Below are positions 27,812 through 36,719 of a DNA stretch of 64,000 nt, piece by piece. The notes under the pieces are model-generated. The model ran no database searches, was not told where the DNA came from, and was given only the letters and a program-made list of their open reading frames with translations. The stretch comes from an uncultured Alphaproteobacteria bacterium. GTDB lineage: Bacteria > Pseudomonadota > Alphaproteobacteria > RF32 > CAG-239. The stretch is taken from assembly GCA_934270475.1 (NCBI GenBank), contig CAKQPS010000002.1, forward strand, positions 165,701-229,700, in the 5' to 3' direction. Position numbers and translations under genes: made by a program. Position 1 is the first letter of the stretch, and each line of letters begins with the position of its first letter.

Positions 27812-28251
27812 TATCTCCTCCGTATTCTTTGTTTCAGATTGGTTATCACCTCAACATCTTTCACCGAATTTGCCGCGGTTTGCAAAACTTGGCGGTAGTC
27901 ATCGGCGTTTTTAACTATCAAGGCATTTTTATTTTTGGTGCGGGCAACCGTATCTTTATACATTTGCGCCAATTGCGCCTGCTCATCTAAATCAACCTGT
28001 TTTTTGTTGCTGAGCAGGTCTTCCATTTCTTGACTGTTTTCAATGTTGGCGTTTGGATTGCGGGCAAGCACATTATCTATTTGGCGCATTCTTTTCAAAC
28101 GGCTTAAATTATCCGCATTCAAACGGTATAAATTGGTGTTTTGCTCGCCGGCGGTTGCTTCCGCCTCGCCGTCTACGGTTGTGTCTATATAAGCGTTTGC
28201 CGAAAACGGCAGCAGAAAAAAAGAAAATATCACAGCAAATAATAATTTCAT
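27811..28251 (-). CDS. Small secreted helical protein between VirB2-like and VirB3 genes
   Basis: A 146-residue protein with a signal peptide (LLFAVIFSFFLLPFSANA) and a charged, helical mature part ending in a basic RIRRR. The ATG at 28251 is preferred; an in-frame GTG two codons upstream is also possible behind AAGG. It is flanked within a few bases by membrane pilin-like and virB3 genes, so it belongs to the operon. No recognisable motif. It could be another VirB5-like or a chaperone-like periplasmic protein. Confidence 0.55.
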   Translation of the reverse strand: MKLLFAVIFSFFLLPFSANAYIDTTVDGEAEATAGEQNTNLYRLNADNLSRLKRMRQIDNVLARNPNANIENSQEMEDLLSNKKQVDLDEQAQLAQMYKDTVARTKNKNALIVKNADDYRQVLQTAANSVKDVEVITNLKQRIRRR

Positions 28252-28262
28252 TTGCACCCGCC

Positions 28263-28667
28263 TTATTTATGTCCGCTATCAACCTGATTAGACTTGGCAT
28301 TCTGACCGGTTGACGTACTGCCGCCAACACCGTTAAATGTAGTGTTGCTGAGTCCGTACTCTGTGCCTGCTCCCAAAAATTTATAGATTGCTCCGCTCAG
28401 CAGTGCCGTTAAAATAAATGTGCTTATCATAATATAAGACAAAGTTTTCCAGCTGATTTTATTAAATATCGCCGCCACAGCAAATGCTATTAAACCGATA
28501 CCGGCGATTAAATAGCCCATTCTGGCTAAGCCAATTCCTAAAGTTCCACCCAAAGTTGATAATTTATCAAACACATCATCAGCGTGCGCCGGTTGGCAAA
28601 ATGCCACAGTGACTATGGCAACAGCAAAAATAAGAACACAAAATCTTAAAAAAACGCATTTGTTCAT
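28263..28667 (-). CDS. VirB2-like pilin candidate 3
   Basis: A 134-residue protein: signal peptide (LIFAVAIVTVAFCQPAHA), then two hydrophobic helices separated by a short polar loop with a FNKISWKTLSY motif, then a Ser/Thr/Asn-rich tail. This layout (cleaved leader, two helices, short cytoplasmic loop with a basic aromatic patch) is that of VirB2/TrbC T4SS pilins, though the tail is longer than usual. The ATG at 28667 has GGAG upstream. The two neighbouring genes encode the same architecture. Confidence 0.65.
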   Translation of the reverse strand: MNKCVFLRFCVLIFAVAIVTVAFCQPAHADDVFDKLSTLGGTLGIGLARMGYLIAGIGLIAFAVAAIFNKISWKTLSYIMISTFILTALLSGAIYKFLGAGTEYGLSNTTFNGVGGSTSTGQNAKSNQVDSGHK

Positions 28668-28690
28668 TATTTTATCTCCATAATAAATCA

Positions 28691-29026
28691 CTAACTTTTA
28701 CCCAGCAAATCAGCCTTGCCGTCAAACTGACCGCTGGAAATGCTGCCGGAAATAGCCATTGCCACAGTCATTACAAAAATACCAATGGCAATCGCCGCAA
28801 ACCATTTCCAGTTAAAACTACCGAACATACCAGCGATACAGCAGCAGGCAATACCGATGGTCGCCGCCGGAGCAACCAGTTTTTTCAATCCGGCAAAAAT
28901 ACGTTCACCAGCGCCACTCAACGCATCAAAAACGGCATAAGCGTCCGATGTGTATAAAAATACAGAAAGAATCAGACACAGTGTATATTTGTTATTATAC
29001 ATAAAGTTCCATATTTTCATAAACAT
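28691..29026 (-). CDS. VirB2-like pilin candidate 2
   Basis: A 111-residue protein with a signal peptide (YTLCLILSVFLYTSDAYA), a first helix (PAATIGIACCCIAGMFG), a FNWKW loop, and a second helix (FAAIAIGIFVMTVAMAISG). This matches the VirB2/TrbC pilin plan, and it shares the F-x-W-K-W loop with candidate 1 (IKWAW). GGGAG lies nine bases before the ATG. The hairpin at 29068-29081 separates it from the first pilin gene. Confidence 0.7.
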   Translation of the reverse strand: MFMKIWNFMYNNKYTLCLILSVFLYTSDAYAVFDALSGAGERIFAGLKKLVAPAATIGIACCCIAGMFGSFNWKWFAAIAIGIFVMTVAMAISGSISSGQFDGKADLLGKS

Positions 29027-29067
29027 CTTGAATGTCTCCCTTAAATAACAAATTTTCCTTGAAGGAA

Positions 29068-29081
29068 GGCGCTACAGCGCC
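29068..29081 (-). other. GC-rich intergenic hairpin after the first pilin gene
   Basis: GGCGC/GCGCC with a four-base loop, in the 75-base gap between the first and second VirB2-like genes. There is no T-tract directly after it on the minus strand, so it is more likely an mRNA-stabilising or partially terminating hairpin. Such elements often raise the amount of pilin mRNA relative to later genes. Confidence 0.45.
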
Positions 29082-29101
29082 TCCCCCGAAAGAACAACAG
29101 C

Positions 29102-29485
29102 TTAGAAGTTACCGTCATACGTCATACTCATGTTACTGTTATTACCTAAAGTATCTTGAAACCCGTTACTTCCACTACCTGTAGCGTTGTTTGTATTAGC
29201 AGCATAGTTCACAATAGCACCAGCGGCAGCCACAACAGCCAAACCGAATGCCAAAGCGGCAAACCATGCCCATTTAATTTTACCAAAAATAGCTTGGAAA
29301 GCTAAAGCAACCAAACCGAAACCACCGATAATGAATATAATCATTTTAGCGTTTTTGAACAAATTTACCAATTTTGTTGCACCTACACCGAACACGGTTT
29401 CAGCAGAAGCATCCCCCATCATTACCAAAGCAAACAAAAATGTCATTGTGGTAATGCTCAGGATATTTGATTTTAAAAATTTCAT
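29102..29485 (-). CDS. virB2: VirB2-like major pilin candidate 1
   Basis: First gene of the minus-strand virB operon. A 127-residue protein with a signal peptide (TTMTFLFALVMMGDASA), then two hydrophobic helices (MIIFIIGGFGLVALAFQAIF and WFAALAFGLAVVAAAGAIV) split by GKIKWAW, and an Asn/Gly/Ser-rich tail. This is the VirB2/TrbC plan, and being first in the operon with a strong AAGGAG site suits a major pilin. Three consecutive pilin-like genes suggest a heteropolymeric pilus or specialised subunits. Confidence 0.75.
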   Translation of the reverse strand: MKFLKSNILSITTMTFLFALVMMGDASAETVFGVGATKLVNLFKNAKMIIFIIGGFGLVALAFQAIFGKIKWAWFAALAFGLAVVAAAGAIVNYAANTNNATGSGSNGFQDTLGNNSNMSMTYDGNF

Positions 29486-29822
29486 TTTAGTTCTCCTTAA
29501 GTCGAATTCTATACAATTTTATGTTAACGCATTTTTATAAAAAATTCCAGCTTTTTTGAATTTGTGCAACTATATGTTTTTTCACAATAAAATTGGCTGT
29601 AACAAAAAATTCACACTAACAAAATTGTTTTTACGGATTTTTTATAGCATCAAATTAGTAAATTTTTTGATAATAAAACTCTGTCAAAACATCTGCACTG
29701 GCTTTGCTTTACTTTGTTTTCGGCTATTAACTCTATTTTAACAAAATTAGTTGTATTCTGCGGCTAAGACGGGTGTACCGTATGCTTTTTGTATGCGGAT
29801 TCCTGCATTTAAGGGTTTGAAA
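29486..29822. promoter_or_regulatory. Divergent intergenic region between virB and pil operons
   Basis: This 337-base, very AT-rich gap separates the start of the virB operon (minus) from the start of the pilus operon (plus), so it must hold promoters for both. The best single hexamer is TTGACA on the minus strand (29687-29682), with only a weak -10 at the right distance. No clear operator palindrome was found. Shared control of both operons is plausible but not shown. Confidence 0.5.
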
Positions 29823-31424
29823 ATGCCAAGATTTGGTTGGAAATGCTTTATAGGCAGCTTTTTGTTTTCTTTAGTTGTGGTGTTTGCTGCGGCTAAAGTC
29901 AGTTTTTTGCTGCCCGAAAATGAACAAGATTCCGTAGAGACAAATTTTGACGACCTGCGTGCAAAAGATATTGAATTATTTGCAACTTCTGAAGAAACAA
30001 ACCCGATTGCCGAAAAATTCAAACAGATAAACAGCATTACGGCGAAGCAAACACTTGATACCGCCGCGATGCAAAATACAAAATCTACAGAAAAACCAGT
30101 TGTTACCGCCGCCGCAGAGCCGATTGCCCTGCCAAGTGACGAACCAGCCCTATCGGCAGACAGCGGCAGCGAGATTTTATTTGCTCCGGAAGATGATGAA
30201 CTTGACAGCGCGTTGTCAGAAAAAGAAGCTAATTCCTTGGAATTAGCCAAAAATTCCGATAGCGGCAAAATTTCCGCCAAAACAGAAAAGAATCCTGAAA
30301 CAGCAGACGCCGAAAATGAAGAGCCGCTGAAAATTGCTGATGCCAGCGAGGCTAAAATGTTCAGCATTCCGATAATGCACAATTTCAGCGAGCCAAAAAA
30401 AGATGTGAAAGTTTCATCAGAAGCTGAAAACAGCCAAGTTGCCTTAGCTTCTGATAATGTGCGCCTGCAAAATTTAGGAACAACCAACCGTTTGGCTATG
30501 GCAAGCGTGGAAACAAACACCGAAAGCAATCTAGCCGCCGACAGGGAAGAGCCGTATTCCGACCCTTGGATAGCTGCTTCCACAGGAAACGAGCACATTT
30601 CCAAAAACCAAATGAACGCTAAAGACGATGTGGCTCCGACCGCATTGGCGGTAGAAACTCCTGAACCGGCTAAGCCTGAAAAAGAGAGCAAAATCGCTTA
30701 TAAAATGATGAAGAATATTTTAATTCCTATTCCGGAAGATATTGCCAACGATGAAAATTTAACGCCGCAGCTTTCGTATTCGGAAGAAAATAAAAAACTG
30801 AGCGAACGCCTGAAACAAAGCGGCGAGCTCGGCGACACGGCGGCAAAAGACGATGAGCCGAAAAAAGATGCCGTCAGCACGCCGCTGCCTAAGGCTGAAA
30901 ATGCGGCTGAACAGAGCACAACTCCGCTTAACAGTTCGCCAAGCCTGACCGACAGCATTGCTGCATGGTTTTCATCAAGCAGCAAAAAATCAGACGAAGA
31001 AACCGCGGACAAAGCTAAAAAAGAAACAAAATCCGGTGAATCCGCCTTCAGCAAGCTGCTGGGGCTGGGACGCAAAGATAATTCAAGCATTGCTCCGTCC
31101 GAGTTGAAATTGGCGTTTCAGCCGAACCGCGCGGAAATTTCGGGTCAGACTTTGGAATGGCTGAAAGCCTTTTCCGACAACGCCGTAAAAAATGATGATG
31201 TCTTTATTGAAATCAGAATTGACGGCACCGGTTCATATGAGCTGCAACAAAAGCGCCTGAACCTTCTGTATTCTATTTTGGTAAATAATGGTGTGGATTA
31301 TAACAAAATTAACATAATTTTTACCGATAGAGAACCAAACTCTTTTATTATTAGGAATGTAAGATACGCCAGCGAAGAAGATGCGAATAAAGCCCGCAAA
31401 AAGGCTTATAACCCTTGGTATTAA
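29823..31424 (+). CDS. Membrane-anchored protein with C-terminal OmpA-like domain
   Basis: A 533-residue protein. A membrane anchor (about residues 7-27, IGSFLFSLVVVFAAAKVSFL) is followed by ~370 residues of acidic, Ala/Glu/Ser-rich, probably disordered sequence, and an OmpA-like C-terminal domain (about 420-520; LKLAFQPNRAEISGQTLEWL, then an IRIDGTGSYELQQKRLNLLY helix). OmpA-like domains usually bind peptidoglycan. The ATG at 29823 follows AAGGG at good spacing, whereas in-frame starts further upstream have none. It is the first gene of the pilus operon, so a role in anchoring the pilus to the wall is likely, though not proven. It is not one of the canonical pil genes. Confidence 0.7.
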   Translation: MPRFGWKCFIGSFLFSLVVVFAAAKVSFLLPENEQDSVETNFDDLRAKDIELFATSEETNPIAEKFKQINSITAKQTLDTAAMQNTKSTEKPVVTAAAEPIALPSDEPALSADSGSEILFAPEDDELDSALSEKEANSLELAKNSDSGKISAKTEKNPETADAENEEPLKIADASEAKMFSIPIMHNFSEPKKDVKVSSEAENSQVALASDNVRLQNLGTTNRLAMASVETNTESNLAADREEPYSDPWIAASTGNEHISKNQMNAKDDVAPTALAVETPEPAKPEKESKIAYKMMKNILIPIPEDIANDENLTPQLSYSEENKKLSERLKQSGELGDTAAKDDEPKKDAVSTPLPKAENAAEQSTTPLNSSPSLTDSIAAWFSSSSKKSDEETADKAKKETKSGESAFSKLLGLGRKDNSSIAPSELKLAFQPNRAEISGQTLEWLKAFSDNAVKNDDVFIEIRIDGTGSYELQQKRLNLLYSILVNNGVDYNKINIIFTDREPNSFIIRNVRYASEEDANKARKKAYNPWY

Positions 31425-31470
31425 CTTCTGCTTGCTATTTTTAATGCAACATGTATTATAGGACAATACG

Positions 31471-32262
31471 ATGAGATACAATTTTGAAAGAAATATTATG
31501 ACTAATAAACTTACGGCATTAAGTTTATTCCTGTGTCTTTTTGCACTGAGCGGCTGTATCAGCAATAGAAGCTATTTGGAAGAAGAATGTGAAAACGGAA
31601 TTTGCACCAGTGAACAGGAATACCGCGAAGTTTGCACCGAAACTCCCGACGGTTTCAGCGTGTGCGAAGATTCAACCGAGCCTGCCACCGGCATAAACTA
31701 TACCCGCACGCAGGCGGATTTCCGCAAATACGGCGAACGCACGCCGCGCGACCATCGTATTACCCAAGCCGGCGCCGGCAACAATATTTCTGCCTCGGTG
31801 CCGCCTAGCATAGATAATGAAGTTGTTGACTATGAAGCCGAAGTAATGGAACGCGACGGCAACGCTGCAACTGCTCAAGGAGGAAATTATGCTCAAGGCG
31901 GACGCAATGCCGCATATATTCAAGCGCAAAATCAACAGCAGCAAACCACAGGTGAACAACCTTCGGAAGAAACTAAAGCCGAAGAAGAAGACCAAAACAA
32001 AGACTGGCTGGCAGAAGAAGGTCAAAGTCTGAAAGAACTTTTAACTCAATGGAGTGAAGAATCAGGCTGGAGATTGATTTGGAAAACCAACCGCAACTAT
32101 ACATTAAACGCAGGCGCTATGTTTAGAGGCAACTTTGCCGATGTGTCGTCTGCCCTTGTACGCGCTTTTGCCCGAGCAAGACCGGCTCCGGTGGCAACAT
32201 TTTATAAAGGTAACCGCGTCTTGGTAATTGAAACAATGGAGGACGAAAATGCGTATGACTAA
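31471..32262 (+). CDS. PilL-like lipoprotein with TcpQ domain
   Basis: A 263-residue lipoprotein (LFLCLFALSGC; lipobox Cys at residue 28) with a Glu- and Cys-containing N-terminal part, a Gln-rich linker and a C-terminal domain (about 180-258) like TcpQ/PilL: SLKELLTQWSEESGWRLIWK, then DVSSALVRAFARARP. In R64-type pili PilL and in toxin-coregulated pili TcpQ assist the secretin. The ATG at 31471 has AGGA at good spacing; ATG 31498 is an alternative with a shorter leader. The end overlaps pilN by 14 bases. Confidence 0.72.
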   Translation: MRYNFERNIMTNKLTALSLFLCLFALSGCISNRSYLEEECENGICTSEQEYREVCTETPDGFSVCEDSTEPATGINYTRTQADFRKYGERTPRDHRITQAGAGNNISASVPPSIDNEVVDYEAEVMERDGNAATAQGGNYAQGGRNAAYIQAQNQQQQTTGEQPSEETKAEEEDQNKDWLAEEGQSLKELLTQWSEESGWRLIWKTNRNYTLNAGAMFRGNFADVSSALVRAFARARPAPVATFYKGNRVLVIETMEDENAYD

Positions 32263-33868
32263 TTTGTTAAAACTGGCTGTTATCGGTATTTTGGGCGTTA
32301 CCGTAGCTTGCTCTGTTTCACCGGAAATGGACGAGAGCATGGCGCGTCAAACCGAAAACGCTTTGGATTTGAAACAAAAAGCCGCCATGCCGGGCGACCC
32401 TATTCCAGACGACGTGGTCAGAGTTAAAAACGATATTTGGTTGGGCGATACCAGCAATATTGAATTTGAGGGTCAGCCTGTTCCGGCTTATTTGGAAACC
32501 AAAGACGGCATTACTTTAATCAGCAACCGCCCGATTACACTTTATGAAATCGGCAGTATGATTAACAAAATCACTTCTCTTTCTGTGCGCTATGCTCCGG
32601 AATTGGAAGAAAATGCTATTTCAAACGCCGATAAAAACCAACCGGCAATGAAAGATATCGGCGTGCAGTGGACTGATTCTACAAAAATGATTGTAAACTA
32701 CAAAGGTCCTATCAGCGGACTTTTGGACGAAGTTTCCAACCGTTTCGGCATTTGGTGGAAATATGAAAAGAATGAAATTTATTTCTATAAATATATCACC
32801 AAAACTTTTGTACTATATTCTTTGCCGACAAACCCGTCACTCAGCGTATCTGTAGGCGGTTCGGGCGGTTCTTCAAGCATTTCGCAAAGCAGCTCGGTTG
32901 ACGGCATGGATATGTGGAGCAACATTCAGAGCACTATCAGTTCTATGATTACCTCTGATTCAAACTTGGTGATGGATAAAGGCGCCGGCACAATTACCTT
33001 GACGGCAACACCGACAGATATTAAGCGCGTGGCAAAATTCATTAACGAGCAAAACCAGCGCGTGTCTAAGCAAATCGCCATCAGCGTAAAAGTTATTCAG
33101 GTAAATATTACCAATGCGGATAAATATAGCTTGGATTTGTCTGCAACCTTTAACAAACGCGGCTCTATCAAGTCTATCAGTGGAAACACAGCCGGAGAAA
33201 TTGACAACCCTCTATCAAATTTGACCATGGGTATCAGTTCCAGCCGCTGGAGCGTTGACGCTGCTATGCAGGCTTTGTCGGAAGAAGGTCAAACCAATTT
33301 GGTTACCAGCGGTACGGTTACAACCATGAACAATAAACCGGCGCCGATTCAGGTGGTTAAGACTCAGAACTATATTTCGCAAATTACAAAAACAAACAGC
33401 GGTGATTCCAACACTTATGATATTTCTGTAGAAACAGAAGAAATTGAAACCGGTTTCACCATGAGCGTTTTGCCGCGTATTTTGGACCATGGCCGAATCT
33501 TAATGTTCTTTAACCTGACGCTGTCTGACTTGCTGTCTTTGGATGCAGTAAACGTTTCCGGAGGAAGTTCATCCAGCAGCTCTGATGACGACAGCAGCTC
33601 TTCGGGCGGCGACAGTGAGTTTATTCAAAACCCTGTTATCGAAACCCGCGGATTTACACAGGAAGTGGCTATGAAGTCCGGCGAAACCTTGATTTTGGCA
33701 GGTTACGAACGTGTTGAAGATACAACAGACAAGCAAGGCGTCGGCAATCCGAAAAACACTTTACTGGGCGGTTCGCAAACTGCTGAAAAAGACAGAACTG
33801 TGTTAGTAATTATGTTAACTCCGGTGGTTTTGGAATCTCCTTTATTGCCGGAATCCAGAATGAACTGA
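32249..33868 (+). CDS. pilN: Type IVb pilus secretin, PilN-like lipoprotein
   Basis: Outer-membrane channel for the pilus. The 539-residue protein has a lipoprotein signal (LAVIGILGVTVAC, Cys 21), N-domains (about 60-270), and a secretin domain to the end, including VTSGTVTTMNNKPAPIQVV, the membrane-region ETGFTMSVLPRIL, and the terminal strand VLVIMLTPVVLESP. A Ser-rich run with acidic residues is inserted near 437-457 in the barrel region. GGAGG stands before the ATG at 32249, inside the end of the upstream gene. Length and lipid anchor match R64 PilN and BfpB. Confidence 0.88.
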   Translation: MRMTNLLKLAVIGILGVTVACSVSPEMDESMARQTENALDLKQKAAMPGDPIPDDVVRVKNDIWLGDTSNIEFEGQPVPAYLETKDGITLISNRPITLYEIGSMINKITSLSVRYAPELEENAISNADKNQPAMKDIGVQWTDSTKMIVNYKGPISGLLDEVSNRFGIWWKYEKNEIYFYKYITKTFVLYSLPTNPSLSVSVGGSGGSSSISQSSSVDGMDMWSNIQSTISSMITSDSNLVMDKGAGTITLTATPTDIKRVAKFINEQNQRVSKQIAISVKVIQVNITNADKYSLDLSATFNKRGSIKSISGNTAGEIDNPLSNLTMGISSSRWSVDAAMQALSEEGQTNLVTSGTVTTMNNKPAPIQVVKTQNYISQITKTNSGDSNTYDISVETEEIETGFTMSVLPRILDHGRILMFFNLTLSDLLSLDAVNVSGGSSSSSSDDDSSSSGGDSEFIQNPVIETRGFTQEVAMKSGETLILAGYERVEDTTDKQGVGNPKNTLLGGSQTAEKDRTVLVIMLTPVVLESPLLPESRMN

Positions 33869-33887
33869 CTTTTTGGGGAGAAGGCTC

Positions 33888-35132
33888 GTGGCTGATGATT
33901 TAGAAGAAGAAAAAGCATGGAAGTCGTCCTTTAACGAAGGAGGAGTAACTTATGCTGCCAGCTTGTTTTGGCAACCTTTAATCAATGAAGACAGCCCGCT
34001 GCCTGAAGTAAAAGAAGCCGCTGAAAACATTTTGGAAGGCGCAGACTTATACGTCGTCCGAAAAGGCAAATCATCTCAGTTTGGTTTGGCGGCTTCATCT
34101 CAAGGCTTTGTAAGAGGCACGCCGTCTGCAGCCGTGTCGCTGGTTACGGCTTTGGGAAACGTCACCTCATTTTTGGGCGTGTTTAAAGTTGACACTGGCT
34201 GGTGGTACATCTGCTTTAGAAACGATGTTATTCTGTCGGACGGCGATACGCTTTTTGTAAACGAAAAAGACGCTAAAGACCAATTTATTTCAATGCTTGC
34301 CGTGCCGGACTGGGACGCTTTGTATGCTCCGAAAGAATGGGGCATAGAAGAGACTAAGCCTGATGCTTTGGCAACGTTGATTAACCGCGGCTTGATTGTA
34401 AAGCTGGATAAAATCAACGGCAGCAACGATATGATTATGCTGGGCGTGGTGATTGTCGGCTTTGCCATTATTTTGTGGTATGGTTATTCCACTTTGCAAA
34501 ATATGTTCTTTGCTGCGCCGGAAGCTCCGGTAATTGCTCCGGTGGAACAAGTTGAAGCGCCGGCGCCGGAACCGCCTGAGCCTAAGCCGTGGGAATCGGT
34601 CAAGAATCCGGTTGATATTATGCGTGAATGCTATAATGCCACTAAAAAAGTGGTGCAAGTGGTTACTCCAGGGTGGTCTTTGGAAGGCATTACCTGCAAC
34701 AGTGGCGGCTTGGTTACCAGCTGGAAGCGCGAACTGGGACGCATTACCTGGATGGAGCAGGCTTTGGATATTTCGGGCGTTACCTTTACTTCCCGCGTTA
34801 TTTCCGAAGACGGCAACACCTTTATGGTAACGGTGCCGATTGGAGAAATTTCTACACTGAACTCGCCGCCGGAATATTCGGAAAAAGAGCTGCGTGACAT
34901 TATCAACGATTTGAACCAAACTTTGGATACGCAAATCTCAATGACGAAAACCAGCTGGACTTCTCCGCGCGGTGCACTTTATAATATTATGACGTTCGGA
35001 ATATCATCTCAACAAGACCCGCTGACTTGGATTGAATTGTTAATGAAATTTTCAGGTTTATCTGTTAAAGAAATTACATATGATGTAAATAGTGGTACTT
35101 GGACTTACAAGGGGGAAATATATGAGTTATAA
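33888..35132 (+). CDS. pilO: Type IVb pilus accessory protein PilO
   Basis: A 414-residue bitopic inner-membrane protein: cytoplasmic N-domain (1-180), a membrane helix (about 181-203, IMLGVVIVGFAIILWYGYS), a Pro/Glu-rich linker (EAPAPEPPEPKPW), and a periplasmic domain to the end. The Trp/Gly pattern of the N-domain (GGVTYAASLFWQPL, FGLAASSQG) is that of the R64-type PilO family. The start is GTG at 33888 behind GGGGAGAAGG; an upstream in-frame TTG would sit within that site. It overlaps pilP by 11 bases. PilO helps couple the ATPase/platform to the secretin. Confidence 0.82.
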   Translation: MADDLEEEKAWKSSFNEGGVTYAASLFWQPLINEDSPLPEVKEAAENILEGADLYVVRKGKSSQFGLAASSQGFVRGTPSAAVSLVTALGNVTSFLGVFKVDTGWWYICFRNDVILSDGDTLFVNEKDAKDQFISMLAVPDWDALYAPKEWGIEETKPDALATLINRGLIVKLDKINGSNDMIMLGVVIVGFAIILWYGYSTLQNMFFAAPEAPVIAPVEQVEAPAPEPPEPKPWESVKNPVDIMRECYNATKKVVQVVTPGWSLEGITCNSGGLVTSWKRELGRITWMEQALDISGVTFTSRVISEDGNTFMVTVPIGEISTLNSPPEYSEKELRDIINDLNQTLDTQISMTKTSWTSPRGALYNIMTFGISSQQDPLTWIELLMKFSGLSVKEITYDVNSGTWTYKGEIYEL

Positions 35133-36714
35133 TTTGAAAAATAAGAGTATTGTCATGATTGCCGTTATGTTTGCGGCAATGGTGGCTTTCAGCCAATCCG
35201 GCTATGCGCAGCTTGACGCCGAACCGGTAGAAAATAAGGCTGCTCAAGACAATCAACCTCAGGAACAGTCCGACGACTTATTCGGTTTGGATGAAACTGA
35301 AAACAGTAATGCCGATGCCAGCAAAACCGATGCGGCAAATGCTAATGAGGCAAGCGTTCAAAGCGAGAATGACGGCAATGCTGTTGCTGCCGACGGCGCC
35401 GAAGCTGAAAATTCGGACGGCAATGCAACTGCTGACAATGCTGCCGCAGAGCAAAAATCCGAAAATAACAATGTTCAGCTTTCTCCGAACAGTTTGGATA
35501 ATGTTTCCGATGCCGATATCCGCGATGCCCAAGGCGATATAGCTCCGGGTGATACTCCGGCAACCGGTGATGAAGTTCCTGCCGCCGATGCGCCTAAATC
35601 TCCGTTTGAACGTTTCGGTAACACTATTCTTTCAAAAGTAGACAACAGTTTGTTTAACCAAATGTCCAACATTGAAAAGCAAACCACCATTTTGAACCTT
35701 GAATACAAACGCGAAGAGGTTCGCAGCCGTATTGATGCTTTGCGTATGCAGCGCCTGAAAGCTAAACAGGAAGAAGCTGCCCGCCTGAAAGCCGAAGAAG
35801 AACGTTTGAAAGAAGAAGAAACCCAGCGTAAAATTAAAGAGCTTGAAGCTCAGGAAAAACTGAGAAAAGCTGAAATGGAACTTGAAAAAGTACGCCAAGC
35901 CCGCGTTTTGAATGAATATATGAATGAAATGCTGGTGGTTAACCAAAAATGGGTAGAAAAAAATGCTGCTTTGCAAAATCAGGTAAAAGAACTGCGCGAT
36001 GAACGCAAAACCTTGATTGAAGGCTTTGAAAAGCAAATTACCGAAGTACGCCGCGAATCCGGCATAGTTTTGCAAAAAGCCGAAACAGCTAAAAAAGCCC
36101 ACGAAAAGACCGTAACTTCTTTGGAACAGCAGATTACAAGTTTGAAAAAAGCAATTCTGCAAAACGAAGAAACCATGCAGCAAATTCAAAACGGCAATGC
36201 CGCTAATCCGTTTGCCTCCGGTATTGAAGAAAATGCAATTGATATGTCCAACGAATATGCCATTATGGATATAACCGGAAAAGGCAAAGACATTGTTGCT
36301 AAAATTTTGAACAAAGACGGTACAACCTTTATTGTTCACGTTGGCTCTATGCTGAAAGGCGGAGAAGTTGTAACGGCAATTACCGATAATTACATTGCTT
36401 TTGACAACAAAGGAGCTAAAGGATATTTGTATACAGGCGGTACAGTACGCGAATATGAGCCGGAAAAATCATTCAACGGCGCAGATAAAACTCCGCTGTC
36501 TGCCAAAGGAGCCATTAACAGAAACGCCTCTGTACGCAACGTCCGCGGTGCGCCTGTACCGGCAGCGCAAGGAAACGGCAATTCCACCCCTGCCCGTGCC
36601 GGAGCTGTTAATACAAACAACAACAGCCGCGACTCAGCATCGACTTCCGCTGTGTCATCTGCGCCTAGAGCCGCCAATGTTCACTCTTTAGGTCAAGGAA
36701 TGTTTGTTAAATAA
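35122..36714 (+). CDS. pilP: PilP-like periplasmic pilus protein with long coiled coil
   Basis: A 530-residue secreted protein (signal MIAVMFAAMVAFSQSGYAQ). It has an acidic Ala/Asn/Glu-rich region (35-190), a long coiled coil (about 193-350, with Lys-, Glu- and Arg-rich heptads), and a PilP-like domain (about 370-440; DITGKGKDIVAKILNKDGTT, then HVGSMLKGGEVVTAI). R64 PilP is only ~150 aa, so this version carries a large N-terminal extension. The ATG at 35122 has GGGGG upstream and lies inside the pilO end. In known systems PilP-type domains bind the secretin and link inner and outer membrane. Confidence 0.75.
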   Translation: MSYNLKNKSIVMIAVMFAAMVAFSQSGYAQLDAEPVENKAAQDNQPQEQSDDLFGLDETENSNADASKTDAANANEASVQSENDGNAVAADGAEAENSDGNATADNAAAEQKSENNNVQLSPNSLDNVSDADIRDAQGDIAPGDTPATGDEVPAADAPKSPFERFGNTILSKVDNSLFNQMSNIEKQTTILNLEYKREEVRSRIDALRMQRLKAKQEEAARLKAEEERLKEEETQRKIKELEAQEKLRKAEMELEKVRQARVLNEYMNEMLVVNQKWVEKNAALQNQVKELRDERKTLIEGFEKQITEVRRESGIVLQKAETAKKAHEKTVTSLEQQITSLKKAILQNEETMQQIQNGNAANPFASGIEENAIDMSNEYAIMDITGKGKDIVAKILNKDGTTFIVHVGSMLKGGEVVTAITDNYIAFDNKGAKGYLYTGGTVREYEPEKSFNGADKTPLSAKGAINRNASVRNVRGAPVPAAQGNGNSTPARAGAVNTNNNSRDSASTSAVSSAPRAANVHSLGQGMFVK

Positions 36715-36719
36715 AAAAA

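Noticed and set aside
2980..29485. Assignment of the whole locus as Dot/Icm (type IVB) secretion
   Set aside because: DotG-like repeats suggested it, but gene order, VirB8 NPxGF motifs, VirB3-VirB4 coupling and VirB11 motifs fit a VirB-type system better. No DotA, DotL or Icm set is present.
29747..30691. Minus-strand frame of 314 codons opposite the OmpA-like gene
   Set aside because: Ser/Phe-rich shadow of an Ala/Glu-rich coding region. The plus-strand gene has a ribosome site, a membrane anchor and a recognisable domain.
35632..36339. Minus-strand frame of 235 codons opposite the PilP-like gene
   Set aside because: Phe-rich translation is the expected shadow of a Lys/Glu-rich coiled coil.
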